Source of the DNA: Aequorivita sp. | GTDB taxonomy: Bacteria > Bacteroidota > Bacteroidia > Flavobacteriales > Flavobacteriaceae | Length of the DNA: 64,000 bases | Reading direction: 5' to 3' | Assembly (NCBI GenBank): GCA_030690315.1 | Contig: JAUYGY010000019.1 | Location: 62,001 to 126,000, forward strand | Shown: positions 34,943-42,459 of the stretch, piece after piece | Numbering within the stretch: position 1 is the stretch's first letter | Layout: the number at the start of each line of letters is the position of its first letter | The notes under the pieces: generated by a model | What the model was told of the DNA's origin: nothing | Database searches by the model: none | Seen by the model: only the letters and a program-made list of their open reading frames with translations | Translations under genes and position numbers: made by a program

Positions 34943-35548
34943 TTATTCTTTTTTCTCTTTTCTGAATTCAGAAATTGTTTTATAAAAATCCTCTTGCTTT
35001 GGTCTATTCTCTGGAATTTCCCGAAGCGGCTCCACTGCTCTCAAACTCTCGTGGCAATCTGTTGGCAGTTGCTGATATAATCGGGTTCCCGCAGTTTTCC
35101 ACGCCATCATTTCATCCGAAATATCTTTGATTGCTTTTGCGGGATTGCCAACAATCAATTTTCGTTTTGGGAATTTTTCTTCAGCCTTCACAAAACTCAT
35201 TGCGCCAACGATGCATTCATCGCCAATTTCGGCGTCGTCCATAATGACGCTGTTCATTCCAATTAAGCAATTTCTGCCCAAATTGGCTCCGTGGATTACT
35301 GCGCCGTGGCCCACGTGCGCACCTTCTTTTAAAACAATGTTTTTTCCGGGAAACATATGAATGGTGCAATTTTCCTGCACATTAACTCCGTCTTCCAAAA
35401 TAATTTCGCCCCAATCGCCACGAATGGCGGCACCGGGACCGATGTAACAATTTTTACCAATAATCACATTCCCCGTAACGGCCGCCAAAGGGTGGACGAA
35501 ACTGGATTCGTGAACTACTGGGATATGGCCTTTGAAGGAATAAATCAA
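34943..35548 (-). CDS. paaY: Hexapeptide-repeat protein PaaY (gamma carbonic anhydrase-like)
   Basis: 201 residues of left-handed beta-helix hexapeptide repeats (NVIIGKNCYIGPGAAIRGDWG and onward), with three His suited to metal binding (VHE, HMFPG, HVGHGAVIHG). PaaY homologues are thioesterases of the phenylacetate cluster that relieve dead-end CoA adducts. The conserved opening IYSFKGHIPVVHESSFVHPLA is preceded by TTG, not ATG, at 35546-35548. A heptad repeat begins 9 bp upstream, so the start region may have been altered by insertion. It lies between paaZ/ECH and E2. Confidence 0.9.
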   Translation of the reverse strand: MIYSFKGHIPVVHESSFVHPLAAVTGNVIIGKNCYIGPGAAIRGDWGEIILEDGVNVQENCTIHMFPGKNIVLKEGAHVGHGAVIHGANLGRNCLIGMNSVIMDDAEIGDECIVGAMSFVKAEEKFPKRKLIVGNPAKAIKDISDEMMAWKTAGTRLYQQLPTDCHESLRAVEPLREIPENRPKQEDFYKTISEFRKEKKE

Positions 35549-35557
35549 TTTATTTAA

Positions 35558-35635
35558 GATTTTTGATTGTTGATTAACGATTGTCGATTTGAAAATCTTA
35601 AATCAGCATTCGTTAATCTGCAATCGTTAATTATT
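35558..35635. repeat. Heptad stem-loop between the enoyl-CoA hydratase gene and paaY
   Basis: Left arm GATTTTT, GATTGTT, GATTAAC, GATTGTC; right arm AATCAGC, ATTCGTT, AATCTGC, AATCGTT. The loop is about 12 bp and empty. Confidence 0.9.
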
Positions 35636-35636
35636 T

Positions 35637-36389
35637 TTATTCAAACCTTTTGAGGGTTTCTTTTGTAAACTCCGAAAGTACCAATCTGCCTGAAATTATT
35701 GCTCTTTCAGCAAGTAATTCATCCCAATCTTCGGTGCCGTTCCAAAATACTTTTTTCATTTCTTTCATCGCCTCGGGATTATAAGTGCACAGATTTTCTG
35801 CGAAAGAATGTATTGCGGCATCCATGGTTTCAATACTGTCAAAAAGTTGGTTGTACAAACCTTTGTTTAATGCCCATTCTGCACTGTAAAAAGTATTTGC
35901 ATCAATAGCGATTTGGCTCATCGCACTCAAACCAAGTTTGCGTTCTACAGCGGGACCAACCACAAACGGGCCGATTCCGACATTCAATTCGCTTAATTTT
36001 ATGGATGCAAATTTTGTTGCCATACAATAATCCGTTGCCGAAGCTACGCCCACTCCACCGCCAACAGTCTTGCCTTGTATTCTACCGATGATAAATTTTG
36101 GGCATTTTCGCATTGCGTTTATTACGTTTGCAAATCCGCTGAAAAACACTTTTCCAGTTTCGGGATCGTTGATGTTAATTAGTTCATTAAAACTAGCGCC
36201 GGCACAGAATGTTCTGTCGCCGCCACTTTTTAGAATAATTACTTTTATTTCATCATTTTTTCCTGCTTCGGTAATTGTATTCGCGAGTTGTGCCAACAAA
36301 TCTCCCGGCAGGCTATTGTGTGCCGGATGGAAGAATTCAATGGTAGCGATTGTGTTTTCTGTTTTTATATTTACGTAAGGTTCGTTCAT
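35637..36389 (-). CDS. Enoyl-CoA hydratase/isomerase family protein
   Basis: 250 residues from MNEPYVNIK; seven more open codons upstream are repeat-derived. Crotonase fold: oxyanion-hole loop FCAGASFNE and GKTVGGGVGVA, with a Glu in KLSELNVGIGP that aligns with the catalytic Glu of hydratases. Within a paa cluster that already has paaG, this is the best candidate for PaaF (2,3-dehydroadipyl-CoA hydratase), but sequence alone does not prove it, so no symbol is given. It lies directly after paaZ in transcription. Confidence 0.88.
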   Translation of the reverse strand: MNEPYVNIKTENTIATIEFFHPAHNSLPGDLLAQLANTITEAGKNDEIKVIILKSGGDRTFCAGASFNELININDPETGKVFFSGFANVINAMRKCPKFIIGRIQGKTVGGGVGVASATDYCMATKFASIKLSELNVGIGPFVVGPAVERKLGLSAMSQIAIDANTFYSAEWALNKGLYNQLFDSIETMDAAIHSFAENLCTYNPEAMKEMKKVFWNGTEDWDELLAERAIISGRLVLSEFTKETLKRFE

Positions 36390-36396
36390 TATTGTT

Positions 36397-36461
36397 GATT
36401 CAAGAATCAAGAACCACGAACCAAGACTTGTCTGTCCTGATTCTTGGCTCTTGGCTCAATT
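36397..36461. repeat. Heptad stem-loop (AACCAAGA / TTCTTGG type)
   Basis: Left arm TTCAAGA, ATCAAGA, ACCACGA, ACCAAGA; right arm TTCTTGG, CTCTTGG, CTC. Its right end overlaps the paaZ stop at 36460 and its left end is 8 bp from the ECH start. The unit differs from the AATCGTT type of neighbouring gaps. Confidence 0.88.
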
Positions 36462-38961
36462 AGTCTAAAAGATTAAATTGTTCAAAATGGTGATTCAAAT
36501 GTTTTCGTTCCAACAAATACCATTCGTAACGATTCATTTCGCCAAAAACCAGATTATTCAATTTTGCGTCTGGATTTTCTTTGAAATAGTTTTTATAAGC
36601 TTCTCTTTCTTCAAGAAATTTCTCCTTCGCCGTTACCAAATCAGGGTGTTTTAATTCATCCAAAGTATCTTTTTCGAGCGCTGGAAAATTCGTGTTGCGG
36701 GGGAATTTGTCATAATTATAAAGGCTGGCGTGCACTTTTTCCAATATCTTTTCCGGTGTTGCAACTTCAAAATTCTGAATTTTTCCGGAAGCAATCTTAT
36801 AAGTATATTCCAAATGTTCCAGCATATGCTGTGGCGTCATAATACCCCATTTTGGCTTGGTTTCTTCGGTTAATTTGTTTAAACTTTCCTGAATTTTTTC
36901 ATCAGTCATTTCAACAAAGGTTTCCTGTTTCTTCTGAACCATAGTTAGAATTGTTGCAACCGCAACCAATTCATCTTCGGTATCAAAAACCTCAACAAAC
37001 CATTTTACAATTCCGCTGGGATGTTCTGCGGAAGCAACGTCGCGATCAACTTTTTGTTTGCACGTCAATCGAACATAAATGGTGTCATTATGATACAAAG
37101 GCCGTAAGAATCGGCAATCCTCCAACCCGTAATTTGCCGCAACCGGACCTTTGTTTGGATAAACGAACAGTCCCGCAGCAGCCGCAATGATGAAATAACC
37201 GTGGGCAGTTCGCTTTTCAAAAATACTTCCGTCTAGGGAAGTGATATCGGTATGTGCGTAAAAATGGTCCCAAGTTAGATTGGCGAAATTAATTATATCT
37301 GTATCAGTAAGCGTGCGATTATGCGTTTTTAAAGACATTCCCGGCTCAATGTCTTCCCAATGATACTTAAACGGATGTTGTTCCGCTTCTCTATATTTTG
37401 CGTTTGCTTGATAAATTCCTGTAATTTCCGTTAACGTTGTTGGCGAACCTTGAATCGCGGTTCGTTGCAAATAATGTTTGATACCGCGTACTCCACCCAT
37501 TTCCTCACCGCCACCGGCACGACCCGGACCACCGTGAACCAAACTTGGCAATGGCGAACCGTGGCCCGTACTCTCTTGGGCGCTTTCACGGTTTAAAACT
37601 AAAATCCTTCCGTGATGTGAAGCGGCGTTTAACACATATTCCTTTGCTATTTTATCATCATTTGTGGCGATGGAAGATACCAATGACCCTTTCCCCATTT
37701 GAGCCAAAGTGATGGCTTCATCTAAATTTTTATAGGGCATAATTGTACTTACGGGACCGAAAGCTTCCGTTTCGTGAACAGATAAATTTTTGAACGGATT
37801 GTCTTCCCGAAGTAAAATTGGAGCCAAAAATGCTCCTTTTTTTGCATCGGCACCAATGACTTCAATTTTATCCAAATCGCCGTACACAATGCTGGCAGTT
37901 TTAGACAATTCTTGAACGCGTTGCCTAACTTCCTTCACTTGATCCATACTCACCAACGAACCCATTCTAACTTCCTTCAAACGAGGATCGCCAATGGTTA
38001 CTTTTGAAAGTGTATTTCCGAGTGCAATTTGAACATCCTCAATTAAATTTTGGGGAACAATTACCCGACGGATTGCAGTACATTTCTGTCCACATTTCAC
38101 CGTCATTTCATTTCGAACTTCCTTAATAAAAATATCGAACTCGGGAGTTCCGGGAACGGCATCTTCCCCCAAAACGGAAGCATTTAAACTATCGGCTTCC
38201 ATTGTGAACGGAACGGCTTCCTCAATAATTCTTTTGTGCGCTTTCAGCATTCTACCTGTTGTTGCGGAACCCGTGAATGTAACTAAGTCCTGTGAATCCA
38301 CGCTATCGAGAATAGTTCGAGCCGAACCTGTAATTAATTGCAACGCGCCTTCGGGTAAAATTTTGGAAGAGATAATTTCACGAACTACGGCTTCCGTTAA
38401 AAATGAAGTGTTTGTAGCTGGTTTAACAACTGCTGGAACACCCGCCATCCAGTTCACGGCACACTTTTCAAGCATTCCCCAAACTGGAAAATTGAAAGCA
38501 TTAATATGAATTGCAACCCCACGTTTCGGCACCATAATGTGGTGTGCCATAAAACGTCCGCCACGCGATAAATCTATAGGCTCACCTTCAACATGATAAG
38601 ATTGGTTGGGGAATAATTTCCGAAGGGAAGCGTTGGCAAAAAGATTTCCGAAACCGCCTTCAATATCGATCCAACTGTCCACTTTTGTGGCGCCAGTGCG
38701 GTAGCTTATTTCATAAAAATCGGCTTTCTTTTTAACCAAATAAAGCGCTAGGGATTTTAGCATATTCCCGCGTTCTTGAAAGGTCATTTTTCGAAGAACT
38801 TCGCCACCTTTTGTTCTTCCATAATGGAGAATTTCAGCGAAATCAAGTCCTTCGGTATCTGAAAGCGCAATGACTTCGCCAGTTATGGCGTCGTGCATTG
38901 GTATGCCTTCGCCAGTTCCTTCAAGCCATTGCCCTGTTACGTAATTATGTAATTTTTTCAT
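36460..38961 (-). CDS. paaZ: PaaZ bifunctional ring-opening enzyme fused to a DinB-like domain
   Basis: 833 residues, about 150 more than usual PaaZ (~680). Residues 1-~515 are the aldehyde dehydrogenase with Glu in MEADSLN (~257) and Cys in GQKCTAI (~295). Residues ~535-680 are the MaoC hydratase with DHFYAHTD. Together they hydrolyse oxepin-CoA and oxidise the semialdehyde to 3-oxo-5,6-dehydrosuberyl-CoA. The extra tail (~690-833) opens KPKWGIMTPQHMLEHLEY and ends RKHLNHHFEQF: a four-helix DinB/DUF1569-like domain that keeps three spaced His, the usual metal site. No stop or frameshift separates it, so it is a true fusion. Confidence 0.95.
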   Translation of the reverse strand: MKKLHNYVTGQWLEGTGEGIPMHDAITGEVIALSDTEGLDFAEILHYGRTKGGEVLRKMTFQERGNMLKSLALYLVKKKADFYEISYRTGATKVDSWIDIEGGFGNLFANASLRKLFPNQSYHVEGEPIDLSRGGRFMAHHIMVPKRGVAIHINAFNFPVWGMLEKCAVNWMAGVPAVVKPATNTSFLTEAVVREIISSKILPEGALQLITGSARTILDSVDSQDLVTFTGSATTGRMLKAHKRIIEEAVPFTMEADSLNASVLGEDAVPGTPEFDIFIKEVRNEMTVKCGQKCTAIRRVIVPQNLIEDVQIALGNTLSKVTIGDPRLKEVRMGSLVSMDQVKEVRQRVQELSKTASIVYGDLDKIEVIGADAKKGAFLAPILLREDNPFKNLSVHETEAFGPVSTIMPYKNLDEAITLAQMGKGSLVSSIATNDDKIAKEYVLNAASHHGRILVLNRESAQESTGHGSPLPSLVHGGPGRAGGGEEMGGVRGIKHYLQRTAIQGSPTTLTEITGIYQANAKYREAEQHPFKYHWEDIEPGMSLKTHNRTLTDTDIINFANLTWDHFYAHTDITSLDGSIFEKRTAHGYFIIAAAAGLFVYPNKGPVAANYGLEDCRFLRPLYHNDTIYVRLTCKQKVDRDVASAEHPSGIVKWFVEVFDTEDELVAVATILTMVQKKQETFVEMTDEKIQESLNKLTEETKPKWGIMTPQHMLEHLEYTYKIASGKIQNFEVATPEKILEKVHASLYNYDKFPRNTNFPALEKDTLDELKHPDLVTAKEKFLEEREAYKNYFKENPDAKLNNLVFGEMNRYEWYLLERKHLNHHFEQFNLLD

Positions 38962-39059
38962 TCTTATTTTTTTATGGAATCTTTTTTCCGAAAATCATTT
39001 TGTACAATCATTAAAGTAGTAACAATATAGCCAGATAAATACATTCCTTTTTTATTTTA

Positions 39060-39392
39060 TTAATGCCTTAAAATAGCATTAAGAGTGTTTTTTATCAGCT
39101 CCAATTGCTTTTCTGATACGAATCCAATTCTCTTTTTAAACCTCAATTTCGATACTGCCCGAATATGAAAAACCATAATTTCGGATACATGAAGCAAACC
39201 ATTATCTTCAGTGGGCTCAAGTATTGGGTTTCCCTTAAAGTTTTTCACGGAACTCGTTATCGGACAAACTATAATGACGCCAAGATTATTGTTCATTGCT
39301 TGCCCACTTATAATTACCGCTGGCCTGTTTCCAGCCTGTTCGCTCCCTTTAATTGGGTCAAAATATACATTCCAAATCTCTCCTTGCTTCAT
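39060..39392 (-). CDS. mazF: MazF/PemK-type toxin
   Basis: 110 residues of the SH3-like endoribonuclease fold: MKQGEIWNVYFDPIKGSEQAGNRPAVII (substrate loop and Arg), VCPITSS (catalytic Thr/Ser region) and the C-terminal KLRFKKRIGFVSEKQLELI. Cuts mRNA unless neutralised. It overlaps the antitoxin gene by 4 bp, ATGA style. The pair lies inside the paa block between paaZ and paaJ, a sign of accessory insertion. Confidence 0.92.
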   Translation of the reverse strand: MKQGEIWNVYFDPIKGSEQAGNRPAVIISGQAMNNNLGVIIVCPITSSVKNFKGNPILEPTEDNGLLHVSEIMVFHIRAVSKLRFKKRIGFVSEKQLELIKNTLNAILRH

Positions 39393-39634
39393 TGATCGTC
39401 TTGGTCTTGAAGCATTTTAAAATAATCAGCCATACCCTCCTCGGCCATATCCAAAACTTCTTGGTCTTTGTTGGCTCGTTTAAATGATTTTACATATTGC
39501 GCTCTTTCAATTTGGTCCAAGTAGAGCGAAAGAGCCTTTTCTATGAGTTTATTCTTTGGAAGCTTAAGCTCTTTGGCGGTTATTGACAATTGTTCCAAGA
39601 GCGAATCTGGTAAACTTGATGTGAATGTTGCCAT
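39389..39634 (-). CDS. Ribbon-helix-helix antitoxin of the MazF partner
   Basis: 81 residues. MATFTSSLPDSLLEQLSITAKELKLPKNKLIEKALSLYL is a ribbon-helix-helix DNA-binding unit; the acidic C-terminus (ADYFKMLQDQDDQ) should wrap the toxin. It probably represses its own promoter in the 39635-39760 gap. First gene of the two-gene operon. Confidence 0.88.
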   Translation of the reverse strand: MATFTSSLPDSLLEQLSITAKELKLPKNKLIEKALSLYLDQIERAQYVKSFKRANKDQEVLDMAEEGMADYFKMLQDQDDQ

Positions 39635-39669
39635 TTTATATTTATTTTTTGTAAATATAATAAATATTT

Positions 39670-39768
39670 AAGATTGAAAATCAATGTTTTTTGTTTTTGA
39701 AGTTTACAATAATTCTAAAATTTTAAAATCAAAAATCAGCAATCGTTAATCGTTAATCGTTAATCACT
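39670..39768. repeat. Heptad element with one clear and one degenerate arm
   Basis: Right arm: AATCAAA, AATCAGC, three AATCGTT, AATCACT (39727-39768), containing the paaJ stop codon. The left side (39670-39702) retains only AGATTGA and GTTTTTG-like remnants. Confidence 0.85.
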
Positions 39769-40969
39769 TAACTCGTTCAATAATCGCCGCATATCCCTGC
39801 CCAACACCCACGCACATGGTGATGAGCGCATATCTTTTATTTTGAAGTTGAAGCTCCAAAGCCGCTGAATAAACAAGTCGCGCACCCGTAACGCCCAGCG
39901 GGTGGCCGATGGCGATTGAACCACCATTTGGATTGATTCGAGGGTCATCATCTTTCAATCCCCACTCACGGATGCACGCCAAAGACTGCGAAGCAAAAGC
40001 TTCATTGAGCTCAATCACATCCATATCTTCCATTGTCAATCCTGCTTTTTTCAAAGCTTTGTTGGAAGCCTCAACGGGGCCAATGCCCATAATTCTTGGC
40101 TCTACTCCCACTACTGCCGAACTTACAATTCGAGCAATTGGTCTCAAATTATATTTTTTTACGGCATCTTCGGAAGCAATTATAGTTGCTGCGGCGCCAT
40201 CATTTAATCCCGAAGAATTTCCGGCAGTAACGCTTCCATCATTTTTGAAAGCGGGACGCAACTTCGCCAAAACTTCTTTGGTGGTTTCGGGACGTATGAA
40301 TTCGTCATCCTTAAAAATAATCGGGTCTTTTTTTCGCTGCGGAATTTCAACGGCAACAATTTCTTTTGCCAAACGCCCATTTTTCTGGGCATTAGCGGCT
40401 TTTCTTTGTGAATGATACGCAAAAGCATCTTGGTCTTCTCGGGAAATATTGTGCTTTTCAACCAAATTTTCCGCAGTATTTCCCATTCCGTCCGTACCGT
40501 ACATTTCAGCCATTTTAGGGTTTACAAAACGCCATCCGAAACTTGAATCGTACATTTTTGAATCCGTTCCAAAAGCGGAAGACGGCTTTGCAATTACGTA
40601 GGGCCCGCGCGTCATATTTTCAACCCCGCCCGAAATAAACAAATCGCCATCACCAGCTTTTATTGCTCTATTCGCGTGGATTATTGCTGAAAGTCCGCTG
40701 CTGCAAAGTCGGTTAACTGTTTCCCCGGGAACGGTTACGGGCAAACCTGCCAGCAACGACGCCATTCGAGCAACATTTCGGTTGTCTTCACCCGCTTGGT
40801 TTGCGCAGCCGAGAATTACATCGTCATAGGCTTCTTTTGGGATATTTGGATTTCTTTTTACAATTTCGGCAATTACAAAGGCCGCCAAATCATCTGTCCT
40901 CACAGTACTTAGCGCTCCTTGATAACTTCCTATTGGCGTTCGTATTCCGTCTATTATATATGCGTTCAT
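39764..40969 (-). CDS. paaJ: 3-oxoadipyl-CoA / 3-oxo-5,6-dehydrosuberyl-CoA thiolase
   Basis: 401 residues, normal thiolase length. Nucleophile Cys in NRLCSSGLSAI (~91), active-site His in GGSIAIGHPLGVTGARL (~357) and second Cys in ITMCVGVGQG (~387). The opening MNAYIIDGIRTPIGSYQGAL and GSYQGALS region match the PaaJ/PcaF subgroup. It performs both thiolytic steps of the phenylacetate pathway. The stop TGA is formed within the flanking repeat. Confidence 0.95.
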   Translation of the reverse strand: MNAYIIDGIRTPIGSYQGALSTVRTDDLAAFVIAEIVKRNPNIPKEAYDDVILGCANQAGEDNRNVARMASLLAGLPVTVPGETVNRLCSSGLSAIIHANRAIKAGDGDLFISGGVENMTRGPYVIAKPSSAFGTDSKMYDSSFGWRFVNPKMAEMYGTDGMGNTAENLVEKHNISREDQDAFAYHSQRKAANAQKNGRLAKEIVAVEIPQRKKDPIIFKDDEFIRPETTKEVLAKLRPAFKNDGSVTAGNSSGLNDGAAATIIASEDAVKKYNLRPIARIVSSAVVGVEPRIMGIGPVEASNKALKKAGLTMEDMDVIELNEAFASQSLACIREWGLKDDDPRINPNGGSIAIGHPLGVTGARLVYSAALELQLQNKRYALITMCVGVGQGYAAIIERVK

Positions 40970-40982
40970 AAAAGGATTTTAG

Positions 40983-41072
40983 GTTTTTGATTAACGATTG
41001 TTGATTTCTGATTTTTGAAGGTATTCATACTACTTCATAAATCAAAAATCGTTAATCTGCAATCGTTAATTA
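40983..41072. repeat. Heptad stem-loop between the zinc peptidase gene and paaJ
   Basis: Left arm GATTAAC, GATTGTT, GATTTCT, GATTTTT; 20-bp loop; right arm AATCAAA, AATCGTT, AATCTGC, AATCGTT, AATTATT, reaching the stop of the peptidase gene. Confidence 0.9.
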
Positions 41073-41930
41073 TTAATTAAGTATTTCTGAAAAAGTATCG
41101 CCCTGCTTTACATCACCCGTTTTATAGCCTTTCATAAACCATTTCATACGTTGTTCAGAGCTTCCGTGGGTAAAACTGTCGGGCACAACATCGCCTTGTG
41201 TTCTTTTTTGAATGGCGTCATCGCCCACCGCATTTGCAGCGCTCAAGGCTTCTTCAATATCGCCTTCCTCCAAATATTCCTTGTTGTAGTGCGCCCAAAC
41301 GCCTGCATAAAAATCTGCTTGAAGCTCTAATGCAACGGAAAGTTGATTGGCTTCTGTTTTATTGGTTTGTCGCTGTAATTGGGTAACTTTTTGCGAAGTG
41401 CCAAGTAGCGTTTGCACGTGATGGCCAATTTCATGCGCGGTTACGTAAGCAATTGCAAAATCGCCACCCTTTGCTCCGAAACGTGTTTTCAATTCATCAA
41501 AAAATGCCAAATCCATGTATAGTTTTTGATCTGCCGGACAGTAAAACGGTCCAGAGGCTGAACTTGCATTACCGCATCCAGTGCTAACAGCATCAGTGAA
41601 CAAAACCATTGTAGGTTCCTGGTAATCCCCTAAATTATTTTGGCTAAAAATTTGATTCCAAACATCTTCGGTATCTGCTAGGACAGTTCCCATAAAATTC
41701 CCCATTTCCTTTTCTTGGGCTGTAAGTTCCCGTTGCTCCACTTGTTGCGATTGGCCACCTCCCAATTGTTCAACAATTGGTGCGAGTTGTTGGCCGGTTT
41801 CGCCACCAAAAAACTGAAGTGCTATCACAATTAATGCAATAACGCCCCCACCAGCAACTAGTTTACCTTTGCCGCTCATTCCTCTGCGATCGTCAAGATT
41901 GCCGCTTTGTCTTCTGCCTTGCCATTTCAT
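41073..41930 (-). CDS. Neutral zinc metallopeptidase (YpfJ family)
   Basis: 285 residues. A short cytoplasmic start (KWQGRRQSGNLDDRRG, the family signature) precedes one transmembrane helix (about 27-45). The peptidase domain has the zincin motif HEIGHH near residue 165 and YCPADQKLYMDLAFFDEL before it. Substrate unknown. It has no known link to phenylacetate breakdown and separates paaJ from paaI. Confidence 0.92.
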   Translation of the reverse strand: MKWQGRRQSGNLDDRRGMSGKGKLVAGGGVIALIVIALQFFGGETGQQLAPIVEQLGGGQSQQVEQRELTAQEKEMGNFMGTVLADTEDVWNQIFSQNNLGDYQEPTMVLFTDAVSTGCGNASSASGPFYCPADQKLYMDLAFFDELKTRFGAKGGDFAIAYVTAHEIGHHVQTLLGTSQKVTQLQRQTNKTEANQLSVALELQADFYAGVWAHYNKEYLEEGDIEEALSAANAVGDDAIQKRTQGDVVPDSFTHGSSEQRMKWFMKGYKTGDVKQGDTFSEILN

Positions 41931-42012
41931 AATTTAAATATTTTAATTTATTAATTGATCATTTAAGATTTAGGACTTAAAATTAAACTTTCAAGTTGAA
42001 TATTTCCATTTC

Positions 42013-42046
42013 AAAAATCTGAAATCAAAAATCTGAAATCGTTAAC
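42013..42046. repeat. Heptad arm (AAATCTG type) after paaI
   Basis: AAATCTG, AAATCAA, AAATCTG, AAATCGT in exact 7-bp steps, ending 6 bp before the paaI stop. The upstream side (41960-41990) has only a faint complementary match. Confidence 0.8.
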
Positions 42047-42051
42047 ATTAA

Positions 42052-42459
42052 TTACTCCCAATCCTTACTTGTTCTATAAACAACTCCTTTAAAAAGGGCG
42101 ACCAATTCAGCCCCGCGCTTTACTTCAACGATATTAAAACCGAGTTTGTTATTCACTTTTTCAATGACGGATTCTGCCGTTAAATAGTCACCTTCATTCA
42201 ATGCTTCAATATGATTAATTGAGGTTTCGATGGAAACGGCATATTTTCCATGGGTGTTTGCCGCAAAGCCGAAAGCAGTGTCCGCAAGAGAATAACTGAT
42301 ACCACCGTGGGCTTTGTCCATGCTATTTAGCATTTCTTTGCGAACGGTCATCCCTACCTTGCATTTGCCTTTTCCAACTTCCAATATTTCGATGCCGAGC
42401 CAGGTACTGAAAGCATCCTGGCTTAGCATTTTATGTGGTATTTTTTCAGCTTCAAGCAT
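42052..42459 (-). CDS. paaI: Hotdog-fold thioesterase PaaI
   Basis: 135 residues of the 4HBT/PaaI hotdog fold: HGGISYSLADTAFGFAANTHG holds the catalytic Asp on the central helix, and SIETSINHIEALNEGDYLTAE follows. Hydrolyses phenylacetyl-CoA and ring-hydroxylated relatives to prevent CoA depletion. The start abuts the paaH stop directly (42459/42460), the tightest junction in the cluster and one of the few without a repeat. Confidence 0.93.
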   Translation of the reverse strand: MLEAEKIPHKMLSQDAFSTWLGIEILEVGKGKCKVGMTVRKEMLNSMDKAHGGISYSLADTAFGFAANTHGKYAVSIETSINHIEALNEGDYLTAESVIEKVNNKLGFNIVEVKRGAELVALFKGVVYRTSKDWE

